Below, in pieces: positions 51,884-59,642 of a stretch of DNA of 64,000 nt; positions within the stretch are counted from its first letter, which is position 1; every line of letters begins with the position of its first letter. Position numbers and translations under genes: made by a program. This DNA comes from Candidatus Manganitrophus noduliformans (lineage in GTDB: Bacteria > Nitrospirota > Nitrospiria > SBBL01 > Manganitrophaceae), in NCBI RefSeq assembly GCF_012184425.1, contig NZ_VTOW01000002.1, positions 992,001-1,056,000 on the forward strand, written 5' to 3'. The notes under the pieces are model-generated. The model was not told the origin of the DNA. It did no database searches and saw nothing but the letters and a program-made list of their open reading frames with translations.

Positions 51884-52203
51884 TGGACGGCGACACCCTC
51901 GCGATGGATACTACGGATGAGAGGCCGTTGATTGAGAGACCAATCTGAGAGGCGAAGAGGGATCAGTGATACCGTGAGCCCATACTCCAGGGAAAGGGCT
52001 GAGACCAATTCGCTGGTCCGCTGGATTTCCGTCCAAGGCCGATCAAAGCTCTCCAGAATCATTGCCACATCGAGGTCAGAGCCACTCCTCTCTTCACCTC
52101 GGGCAAAAGAGCCGTAAAGGTATAATCCTCTTAACCGTTGTCCATACAGCTGATGGAGGGAGGTTTTCAGCTTTTTCAAGATTTCTTCAGTCGTCTTACT
52201 CAT
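51880..52203 (-). CDS. MNT-type minimal nucleotidyltransferase (antitoxin-like)
   Basis: The protein has 107 residues with LRGLYLYGSFARGEERSGSDLDVAMIL (about 24-50), the GSx10DxD active site that is intact here. MNT partners AMPylate or otherwise neutralise HEPN toxins. It lies first and overlaps the HEPN gene by four bases. The upstream 200 bases are AT-rich and hold a broken DUF429 fragment. Confidence 0.88.
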   Translation of the reverse strand: MSKTTEEILKKLKTSLHQLYGQRLRGLYLYGSFARGEERSGSDLDVAMILESFDRPWTEIQRTSELVSALSLEYGLTVSLIPLRLSDWSLNQRPLIRSIHREGVAVQ

Positions 52204-52546
52204 GCTCGCCTATGGTCCCAAAGGGGAGATCAGTTAGGCACGAATTTCGCTTACTGCTAAACAGTTTTCTCATTTCTCACATTTTTCTAATCATCAACTT
52301 TACGAATGTTCATTCTATCTCAATTATTATACTCATTCTTATGCTAGAAATCTGCTACTCTCTCTTAAACTGTTTTTTCATTCCAACTCTTAATATTAAG
52401 GAGCGGCAGACGTGATGGCGGGTTTCGATGACGCGGCCTTGGGCGCGAAAACCATCGACGCCGGCGACCCAGAAGGAGTTTATTCTCCCATTCCCTTTCT
52501 TTCCTTCTCTTCTCGGCCCTCATTTCTCTCTTGAAGTTCCGAAACA
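52204..52546. other. AT-rich intergenic stretch with a DUF429 remnant
   Basis: 52250-52400 is strongly AT-rich, with two AAAC(A/T)GTTTT(C/T)TCATT units (about 52258 and 52367) in direct orientation. 52401-52482 holds a third, internally deleted copy of the DUF429 5' end. No gene is visible in the rest. Confidence 0.5.
52401..52482 (-). pseudogene. Internally deleted fragment of the DUF429 5' end
   Basis: The segment GTGATGGCGGGTTTCGATGA...GCGGCCTTGG followed by ACCATCGACGCCGGCGACCC matches 54290-54385 with the middle about 25 bases missing. It is the same sequence type as the pseudogene at 51288-51433. Confidence 0.7.
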
Positions 52547-53590
52547 TCAACGATTCGGCCCTGACAGCCAAGTTCGGAAATGAGCGAGTTGCTTGGCAAG
52601 CCCCGCCTTTTCCTCGTCCTCCCACGGAGCATCCCGCTCAATGTGGGCTTGCAGTTGAGTCAGAATTTCGTGAGTGGAATCGCCGCGGCATTCGCATCTC
52701 TGTAACTCTGTGAGCGTCCTGCCGATGACAGTGCAGTCGCCTCCGAGCGGCCGCCGCATCTGTTGCGTCAGCAGTTCCCGAAAGAATGGGCATAGCTCTT
52801 CTGAACTCCAACGCCTCGGCTGTCCGAGATACAGACCGATGAGCGCGTCGATCGCCCAAATAATCGGATAATCGCGCTTCACCGTTTTGTCGAAGTTTAA
52901 GAGGACGCGTTTGGTGTGCTCAAACCCTTCCCGGTCCCCCAATTGACAGAGGGTAAAGGCGACATAGTCTTTCTGTTTGGCGCGTGAGAACTCTTCCCTC
53001 AGCTGGGGAATCAATTTCTCCCCTTTCTCTTTGATCAAATGGAACGCAACCCACATGTATGCCCCCGCTCCGATGAGTGGAACAAGGGCCTCCAGATCCT
53101 CGGCCCGCGTAAACTGTGCGAGGTCGCCACACGCGTTTAGTCGCTCCCCCGATTCGTGGGTTTCGGTTGCATCGCCCACGGCATATTCTGCCAATATCTG
53201 AAAACCGTCGCCCTCACCCATTCGATACAGCGCGAGCGCCGCCGGAATCCGGAGTTTCGAAGACGCGGTGACGTCACGCGCATACCGCTCGACGCTCTGA
53301 CGAAAACGCACATCAGGCCAGCGCTCCGCCACCACCGTAAGCGCGGCAGCCGTAAGGCGAACATCGCCGGACTCCAACGTGGATTGAATCGCCTGCGCGG
53401 CGGGCTCCGACCGGCTGATCGCCAGGAACGCCAGCGCCGCTTCGTGCTCCCAAGGATCGCTGGTCTCTTCGCCTAGGAACTCGGCCAAACGTTCAACATC
53501 CTGCGGGCTGAGATCCGAGGCTTTCGGCTCCATTTGCATGTCGAATGATCTAAAAAGCCGCTGTAGATGAGACGGAAGCTGTGACTCCAA
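52547..53590 (-). CDS. HEAT-repeat-like protein
   Basis: The protein has 347 residues with a TTG start after AAAGGGCGAATGAT. It has a series of paired helices: WEHEAALAFLAISRSEPAAQAI, RLTAAALTVVAERWPDVRFRQ, SSKLRIPAALALYRMGEGDGF, EDLEALVPLIGAGAYMWVAFHLI and others, consistent with HEAT/PBS-type repeats. There is no enzyme domain. Such solenoids serve as protein-binding scaffolds. It lies between two DUF429 fragments or copies, so it belongs to a rearranging part of the island. Confidence 0.75.
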   Translation of the reverse strand: MESQLPSHLQRLFRSFDMQMEPKASDLSPQDVERLAEFLGEETSDPWEHEAALAFLAISRSEPAAQAIQSTLESGDVRLTAAALTVVAERWPDVRFRQSVERYARDVTASSKLRIPAALALYRMGEGDGFQILAEYAVGDATETHESGERLNACGDLAQFTRAEDLEALVPLIGAGAYMWVAFHLIKEKGEKLIPQLREEFSRAKQKDYVAFTLCQLGDREGFEHTKRVLLNFDKTVKRDYPIIWAIDALIGLYLGQPRRWSSEELCPFFRELLTQQMRRPLGGDCTVIGRTLTELQRCECRGDSTHEILTQLQAHIERDAPWEDEEKAGLAKQLAHFRTWLSGPNR

Positions 53591-53706
53591 ATCATTCGCC
53601 CTTTATTCTTTGAGGCCGGTCGAAAAAGCACCCTGCCAAATTTTCTCCCCAGCTTGCCGGAGCATGTTGCATTGCAAGACCAGACCCTGGCGGCTTTCTC
53701 CTGCGA

Positions 53707-54393
53707 TCAAGACCAAATCTCCATCCGTAGCTTTTTCGCATCGACGGGTGGATTTTCTGGAAAACGTTTCGCGATGCCGTTTTCGATTCGCATGGCGGTC
53801 CAGGCGGCGGCGTAGGCGTCGATCATGTCGTCGTAGGGGACTTTTAGCTTACTGCTAAAGACTTCCTTCCAAATATCGAGGAAGGTTCCTGATAAAGCAT
53901 TGAGCCTCTCCTCTCGGCCGTCCGGCTTCTTCTTATTGTGTCGCATCGCCTGTCCGGCCAGGTGATAGAAGCTGACTTCGGGATGGACCTCGACGACGCG
54001 GTTCTGCAATTCCGGGGTCATCTGCTCGTCCACCTCGCGGATCTTGGAAAGAATACAAAGAGTCTGTATCGATATTCCAGGAGCTTCGGAAAGGGTCTGG
54101 GCGGGAAGATATTTCCGGATCGGGGGCGAGAAGACGCTGCTGGCGCGCGGGTGCTTCAGAAGGCGCCTTGCCTCCCGGTCGCATTCCCGGCCTCCGATCT
54201 GTGGCGAGTCTAAAAGGCCGATGGGGATGTCGATGGCGATCACTTTCGGCGCGGGGGTGAGGTTTAACACTTCTTTAAACGAGGCGCAGAGGTGATGGCG
54301 GGTTTCGATGACGCGGCCTTGGGCGTGGTTCACCAAGACGACGAACCAGTCACTGCGGAAACCATCGATGCCGGCGATCCAGGAGGGTTTCAT
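53707..54393 (-). CDS. DUF429 protein (predicted RNase H-fold nuclease)
   Basis: The protein has 228 residues. Acidic residues typical of the fold lie in SWIAGIDGFRSDWFV (about 5-19), IAIDIPIGLLDS (about 52-63) and DDMIDAYAAAWTA (near 195). GRECDREARRLL and SSVFSPPIRKYL are family motifs. COG annotation treats the family as a predicted nuclease of RNase H fold; activity has not been shown for this type as far as I know. Two broken copies of its 5' end lie at 51288-51433 and 52401-52482, all in the same direction. Confidence 0.85.
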   Translation of the reverse strand: MKPSWIAGIDGFRSDWFVVLVNHAQGRVIETRHHLCASFKEVLNLTPAPKVIAIDIPIGLLDSPQIGGRECDREARRLLKHPRASSVFSPPIRKYLPAQTLSEAPGISIQTLCILSKIREVDEQMTPELQNRVVEVHPEVSFYHLAGQAMRHNKKKPDGREERLNALSGTFLDIWKEVFSSKLKVPYDDMIDAYAAAWTAMRIENGIAKRFPENPPVDAKKLRMEIWS

Positions 54394-54510
54394 TGAAAGT
54401 AGCCTGCTCTCTTTTCTTTTTCTCTATGACCTTTTTCTGAAATTTCAGCTGGCTCTGAGACCGAGAAATAAATCTGTCCCCTTTTCTGAGAGCTTAGGAA
54501 TAAAGATAGC

Positions 54511-55080
54511 TTAATTAGAATATAACTTTAATTTGCATTCATATAGACGGTTTAATAATGAGCAATAATGATCCTCGACTTTTCTTTTAGCTTCTTCCGA
54601 ATACTTTGGACCTTTCTGGCCAAATGGAGTATCGGTTATGGAACCTTTAAGTTTAATATAATCAAGGTAAAGAGTTTCATCGTATTTTAGAGATTCATCC
54701 TCCGAAGTTTTTATATCTTTTATTATACTCAACAGAACGCCTAGATTTTTGAACTTTCTAATAATACTCCGCTCCTTTTCTTTGTTCGGATTTTCCATAT
54801 AATCATATCCAAGATCAACTACATCAGTAAGGTGATTCTGAAAACGAGAAATAAGATCATTTAACATTTCCTTTTTTTTGATTTCATGATTGATCTTACT
54901 ATTTATAAAGTAAGTAACAAAAACAGCAATCGATACTGTTACTGTCAACTGAACTATCTCTAGCATCCTAACCTGAAAAAACGAAGAATTTATTAGATTC
55001 CAGTATGAGATAGCACTACCAATAGCAATACCCATCATCAAAAATACAAAAGCTATCGCGGAGACTAAATATTTATTCAT
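54511..55080 (-). CDS. Two-TM protein of the STAS/GHKL module
   Basis: The ATG at 55080 lies inside the end of the DUF4325 gene (8-base overlap), so translation is coupled. The 189-residue product has TM helices at about 5-27 and 38-60 and a long helical cytoplasmic part (about 62-185, KKKEMLNDLISRFQNHLTDVV and so on). It resembles in layout the SLATT-like membrane effectors of defence systems, but no family is recognised. The DNA is AT-rich like the two upstream genes and unlike the rest of the window, a sign of transfer. Confidence 0.7.
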   Translation of the reverse strand: MNKYLVSAIAFVFLMMGIAIGSAISYWNLINSSFFQVRMLEIVQLTVTVSIAVFVTYFINSKINHEIKKKEMLNDLISRFQNHLTDVVDLGYDYMENPNKEKERSIIRKFKNLGVLLSIIKDIKTSEDESLKYDETLYLDYIKLKGSITDTPFGQKGPKYSEEAKRKVEDHYCSLLNRLYECKLKLYSN

Positions 55081-55393
55081 TATCTGGATGCTCGATATAG
55101 CTCTTAATTTCATCAATTATTAGCTTGTCTTCATTTGAAATGAATTCCAGCCTATCTAAGCATCTCTTGGTGCCATATTTTCGTGCTAAACCACCGAATG
55201 CTTCTTCCAAAAAGGAGGTAGCATATCCTTCTGTTCCATCTAAAATAATTATAATTTTGGAATTATCATTTGGATCTTTGAAATGGCCTTCTAAGAATTT
55301 TTCTCGAAATTCTTCTCCGGAATACTGACCATCAGTTATAAACCTAGCCCCTGGGGTCCGGGTAAAGTCTTTTAGAATATTTATTGTAGTCAT
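55073..55393 (-). CDS. DUF4325 (STAS-like) protein
   Basis: The ATG at 55393 follows GAGGTGTAAT. The product has 106 residues with ARFITDGQYSGEEFREKFLEG and SKIIIILDGTEGYATSFLEEAFGGLARKYG, the DUF4325 pattern that resembles STAS anti-sigma antagonists. It probably interacts with the GHKL ATPase encoded 19 bases upstream. It overlaps the following membrane protein gene. Confidence 0.85.
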   Translation of the reverse strand: MTTINILKDFTRTPGARFITDGQYSGEEFREKFLEGHFKDPNDNSKIIIILDGTEGYATSFLEEAFGGLARKYGTKRCLDRLEFISNEDKLIIDEIKSYIEHPDNE

Positions 55394-55411
55394 ATTACAC
55401 CTCATTCTTTC

Positions 55412-56488
55412 TCATAAAAACTGCCAAGACAAAAGTGTTCCATAGAAAATCCTTTTTAACGGTCTAACCTCTCGCGAGGAACTATTAACGAAACCCTTTC
55501 TAGAAATTATGACCAAAGTATCAATTTTATTCTGTTGAGCCGTTTCATATATACGAGGAAGCCCTTTGCCACGGTATGCCTTACTTGTCTGTGTTCGGAA
55601 CTCTCCTTTTAGAGCTGAATTTATTAATATGGCATCCAGGCTCTCAACCGCAACAACTTTACTGACCATTTCTCTTAACTTTTCATTTATCTTTTCCGTA
55701 TTTTTCTTTCTTATCGTTCTTGGAATACCAAATCCATTATCTAAAAAGGTAAAGTGGATTTTTTTACTGTTCTGATCGTAAGATGCCATTAGCCACCACT
55801 TTGAATGCAAGCTACGAGCTGCATACGCATGGTGTTTAGTATTCGCCATACATTCAATTAATGTAGTGTAAATACTCCTTGTATCACTCAGATCAGATTT
55901 ATTGAGGCACCGCGCTGCGAAGTTTTTGACCTCTTGGGCTTTTTGGGGTAAGACCGTTGAGCCTGATTCAATCGAATATATGTTAGAATCACTAGGAGTT
56001 TTACCTACTCTTTGAGAATATACATATTTATAAAACCCAGATGCAAGCAACATGTTATCGCACGTTTCATCGTTTGGGTTATTCCCTATAATATTAACTC
56101 GGCGTTCATGGTAGTACTCAAGACGCGACAGTGTATAGAGAATGGCATCTGTGGTTAGCTCTTTTACTTCGGAAAGATCGAAATAAATTTTTTGTTGATT
56201 TTTTGTAGAGTAGTAATGGACAGTGTCAAAAAATAAAAGTGTTTCATCTATATTATTTATCAAGCTGAAGTTCGCTGGAGCCTTGATTTCTATTCGGCCT
56301 TTTCTCTTTTTTACATTCTCATAGCTTGCCCTAGCTGATTTGGAATTTCTTTTCTCTTCACTTTTCTCTTTACTTTCCTCTTCTTTCCCTCCACTGTATT
56401 TACACGATTTTCTCTTGCGTTTTAATGTTCTTAAAGATCTCTTTGAAGAACGTCTTTTCCATTCTTCTGTAGCATAGAGTTTTTTCAA
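55412..56488 (-). CDS. STAS-like + GHKL ATPase protein
   Basis: The protein has 358 residues with a TTG start. A very basic, ribosomal-protein-like N-terminus (1-68) precedes a STAS-like domain (about 68-165, KAPANFSLINNIDETLLFF and IYFDLSEVKELTTDAILY). A GHKL ATPase follows (about 180-355): N box YTTLIECMANTKHHAY, G1 LDNGFGIP and G2 YRGKGLPRIYE. No HisKA domain and no phospho-acceptor His are present. This is like anti-sigma kinases of the SpoIIAB type fused to a STAS-like part. It forms an AT-rich operon with the DUF4325 and two-TM genes. Confidence 0.85.
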   Translation of the reverse strand: MKKLYATEEWKRRSSKRSLRTLKRKRKSCKYSGGKEEESKEKSEEKRNSKSARASYENVKKRKGRIEIKAPANFSLINNIDETLLFFDTVHYYSTKNQQKIYFDLSEVKELTTDAILYTLSRLEYYHERRVNIIGNNPNDETCDNMLLASGFYKYVYSQRVGKTPSDSNIYSIESGSTVLPQKAQEVKNFAARCLNKSDLSDTRSIYTTLIECMANTKHHAYAARSLHSKWWLMASYDQNSKKIHFTFLDNGFGIPRTIRKKNTEKINEKLREMVSKVVAVESLDAILINSALKGEFRTQTSKAYRGKGLPRIYETAQQNKIDTLVIISRKGFVNSSSREVRPLKRIFYGTLLSWQFL

Positions 56489-56826
56489 AACTCATTATTC
56501 AGCTTGGATGTCAAGCCGCTCCTTTATTACTGAAATCGTTCCTTACAGCCAAGTGAGATTCTAGGTAGAGTATTTAGCTTAGAACCGCAACCGGCTCTAC
56601 AATAACCTTGAGATTCTATCTGTCCCAGCCTGAAGCTCAATTGGCTCATACCCCCGGAACGGTAATATCTGGTTTTTTAGAAAATCGCTTATGCTCGCAG
56701 GTGTCCTTGTCGCAACTTCTTTTTTCGCTTTCATAGACTTTGACTGTATAGTGATCGCCCTTAGTTTTCGATATCCTAAATAATACCAATACATTCAGGA
56801 GCCGATATAGGCAACACTGGTTTCCA
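56489..56826. other. Intergenic region between the STAS/GHKL module and the methyltransferase
   Basis: These 338 bases are of intermediate base composition. One 65-codon frame on the minus strand (56597-56794) has no recognisable domain and a poor ribosome binding site, so I do not call it a gene. No repeat of the families described elsewhere was found. Confidence 0.4.
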
Positions 56827-59640
56827 TCATGACACCTTAAACACCTTCATCACCTCATCCCCCAGATGGTTAATCACCTTCACCGCAATCCGCCCGGACT
56901 TTGGCTTGGGGAAGGCGCGCGAAGTGTCGCTGTGGAGGGTGGCCCAGGCTTCTTCATTGATCTCAGCCTTGAGAGTTGTTTTCAATGCGCTGTAGGGATC
57001 GTTCGCGCCGAGGAAATAGGCGTGGCGGACAAAGAAGCTTTCTTCGTTGTAATCGGTGTCGATGAACCAACAGGCGATGCCCTCTGGCCCGTCACTACGA
57101 ACCTCGCCAGTGTTGGGATGGAAAACATCTACACCGTTCACCTTCACTCGAACCTTGCCTTCTTCGGCTGGAATAATATCGATGTCGGGCTCGCCGAAGA
57201 TCACGAACAGATTACCTTTGCCCGTGTTCTTGAGGTCGTCGGCCATGTGCAGGTCGGCGTTCATCCGCGCCTTGAGCACCGGGATGCGGCCGAGTTTGCT
57301 GAACTCCGTGGCGTGGGCCTCGTAGTTAAACGCGCAGGCGATCAATACGTCGAAATCGGCATCGCCGGCTTCCCGAGCGGCGGCTACCAGGTCGGGGCGG
57401 GTGACGGTGCCGAATTCCGGGCCGATGAAGATGGCGGCGCGTTTTTCCTTGCCGGTCTCCTCGCCCCCTTCAAAGTAACGGCCTTCCGCGCAAATCAGGT
57501 AGCCGGGCCATGCGGTAAGCGCCGTAAAGGTGATGCGGTCTTCCTTGTGCGCCTGCTGGACACCCGCGACCTTGAGGTTTTCCAAAATCATTTCGGGAAA
57601 AGTCTGCTTACCATATCCAGGCTTGGTTTCTTTACAGCCATCGATTAATTCGTCATTCTCATCCACCCCAAGAACACGGTGCGGCGAGAGACTTTCAACC
57701 GTAAACGGCCCCGCCACGCGGACCTTCTTCTTGTCTTCATAGGGCTTGTCGTAGAGATATTCGAACTCGGCTTTGGCGGCAATGGACTTATCAATCTCTT
57801 TCTGCCGCGCGATGCGGGCTTCCCACCAGTCGGCGTGTAGCTTCTTCGCCGTCTCCGGCCACTTGGCATCGGCCTCGCGCGGAACTTCCCACTCCTGCCA
57901 GCTCTTCTTGAGCGCGGCGTTTAGTTGCGCGCGCAAAGGCTCTAGTTTCGCCTGCCACTGGTCCCAGATAACATCGATCTCCGCGTTGTTGGCGATCGAC
58001 TTGAGGGTGATGTGCGGCACCCTCTCATAGACAAAGCCGTGTCGGATGTTGCCGTGCGTGGGCTGAGAACTCGGCGCAGTGCGGGTGACTTCGGCTTCTT
58101 TGATCTGACCTTCGCGCGAATCGGACAACAGGTAAAACGGATAGCGCGCTCCCATGATACGGGCTCGGGCCAACGCCAGCGCCACACGTGAAGTGTCAAT
58201 TGTAATCCAGCGGCGGCCCCATTGCTCGGCGACGGTGGCAGTTGTGCCGGAACCGCAGGTCGGGTCAAGAACGAGATCACCAGGATCGGTGGCCATGAGG
58301 ATGCAGCGTTCGATGACCTTTGTTGTGGTCTGAACAACGTAGATTCGTTCTTCCCCTTTCAAGAAGCCCCCCATCTGCGTGTCGGCCCAGCGCGTCGATA
58401 ATGGCGCTATTGGGAAATCCGAAAGGAACTGCTTGTAGAAAATGTTTGGACCTTTAGGATGTAATCGCCCGGCCCGATGAAGGTGTTTAATGCCATCTTT
58501 ACCTGTTCTCCATCCACGCCCTTTTTTGGGAGTGGATACAATTCCAAAAAACTCGATCTCGAACTGCGAAGAAGCGCCGCCAGTCTGAGACGTTAGATCC
58601 GCAAGATTGACGAAAGCGTAGTTGTCCGAATTGGTCAGCAATTCAGGCAAATCCTTCTGCTTGATTTCCTGAAGCATTCCAGAAGTGTCCTCGAAGTTCC
58701 GATAGGTGCTTCCCGCTAATTGCAGAATGTCCTTTTCCGTGTTTAAGGTCCTTACCTTGACAGCGGAGAAGTCCTTGCAATACCAAAGTACATAGTCACT
58801 GACAGCGGCTGGCAGTTTACTCGTCTGACTAGATGTTTTCGCAAAGGTGATTAGTGAACAGAAATTCATTTCCCCAAACACCTCATCCAACACCGCCCGG
58901 ACGCGGTGGACATTTTCATCGCCGATCTGCACGAAAATGGAACCCGAATCGGTGAGGAGATCCCTGGCAACGGTGAGGCGATCACGCAGATAGGTGAGAT
59001 AGCTGTGGATGCCGTCTCGCCACGTGTCGCGAAACGCCTTTACCTGTTCCGGTTCGCGAGTGATGTGATCTGAGTTTCCGTCCTTCACATCGCGGCTGGT
59101 GGTACTCCACTGGAAATTGCTGTTGAATTTAATGCCGTATGGCGGGTCGATGTAGATGCATTGCACCTTGCCGCGCAGCCCCTCGCGCTCGGCTAGGCTA
59201 GCCATCACCTGCAAGGAGTCGCCCAGGATCATCCGGTTCGACCAGTTCTGGTCATGCTGATAGAATTCGGTCTTGTCTACCCCCTTTGGGATGCCGTTAA
59301 AGTCCGCAAACAGGTCCGGGGTCAACTCCCCCGCCTCGTACTGGCGCTCCCGCGTGTCGCGCAGCAGATCGTCGATCAAAGCCTTGGGGTGGACCTTTTC
59401 CTGGATGTAAAGCGGCGGAGCATGGACCACGAGGTCGCTCCAGTCCTGCTCATCCTTGCCGCGCCAGACGAGTTGCGGATCGAGGTCGCGGTTGCGCCGC
59501 TCGTAAGCCACGCGCACTGGATTCTGTTCCTCTTTTTGCAGAACCGATTGGTATTCGGCGGTCGGAATGTTCTTTCGCTTCGCCTCATCGTGCTTGAGCG
59601 CTTCGACCGATTTCGTGGTGGGGTTTTTCTTTTTAGCCAT
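56827..59640 (-). CDS. Beta-class DNA methyltransferase of a type III-like R-M system
   Basis: I start at the ATG at 59640, three bases after the end of the restriction gene; the frame upstream is overlap with that gene. The product has 937 residues. The catalytic motif IV is CIYIDPPYGIKF (about 161-172). The SAM motif I VLDPTCGSGTTATVAEQ lies later (near 470), which is the order of beta-class enzymes such as type III Mod. It probably makes N6-methyladenine. The C-terminal half (500-937) includes a distinct domain that could recognise the target. The operon order is res then mod, instead of the usual mod then res. Confidence 0.9.
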   Translation of the reverse strand: MAKKKNPTTKSVEALKHDEAKRKNIPTAEYQSVLQKEEQNPVRVAYERRNRDLDPQLVWRGKDEQDWSDLVVHAPPLYIQEKVHPKALIDDLLRDTRERQYEAGELTPDLFADFNGIPKGVDKTEFYQHDQNWSNRMILGDSLQVMASLAEREGLRGKVQCIYIDPPYGIKFNSNFQWSTTSRDVKDGNSDHITREPEQVKAFRDTWRDGIHSYLTYLRDRLTVARDLLTDSGSIFVQIGDENVHRVRAVLDEVFGEMNFCSLITFAKTSSQTSKLPAAVSDYVLWYCKDFSAVKVRTLNTEKDILQLAGSTYRNFEDTSGMLQEIKQKDLPELLTNSDNYAFVNLADLTSQTGGASSQFEIEFFGIVSTPKKGRGWRTGKDGIKHLHRAGRLHPKGPNIFYKQFLSDFPIAPLSTRWADTQMGGFLKGEERIYVVQTTTKVIERCILMATDPGDLVLDPTCGSGTTATVAEQWGRRWITIDTSRVALALARARIMGARYPFYLLSDSREGQIKEAEVTRTAPSSQPTHGNIRHGFVYERVPHITLKSIANNAEIDVIWDQWQAKLEPLRAQLNAALKKSWQEWEVPREADAKWPETAKKLHADWWEARIARQKEIDKSIAAKAEFEYLYDKPYEDKKKVRVAGPFTVESLSPHRVLGVDENDELIDGCKETKPGYGKQTFPEMILENLKVAGVQQAHKEDRITFTALTAWPGYLICAEGRYFEGGEETGKEKRAAIFIGPEFGTVTRPDLVAAAREAGDADFDVLIACAFNYEAHATEFSKLGRIPVLKARMNADLHMADDLKNTGKGNLFVIFGEPDIDIIPAEEGKVRVKVNGVDVFHPNTGEVRSDGPEGIACWFIDTDYNEESFFVRHAYFLGANDPYSALKTTLKAEINEEAWATLHSDTSRAFPKPKSGRIAVKVINHLGDEVMKVFKVS

Positions 59641-59642
59641 TT

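Noticed and set aside
56597-56794. 65-codon minus-strand frame between the STAS/GHKL module and the methyltransferase
   Set aside because: Weak ribosome binding site and no recognisable domain. It could be a remnant but cannot be supported as a gene.
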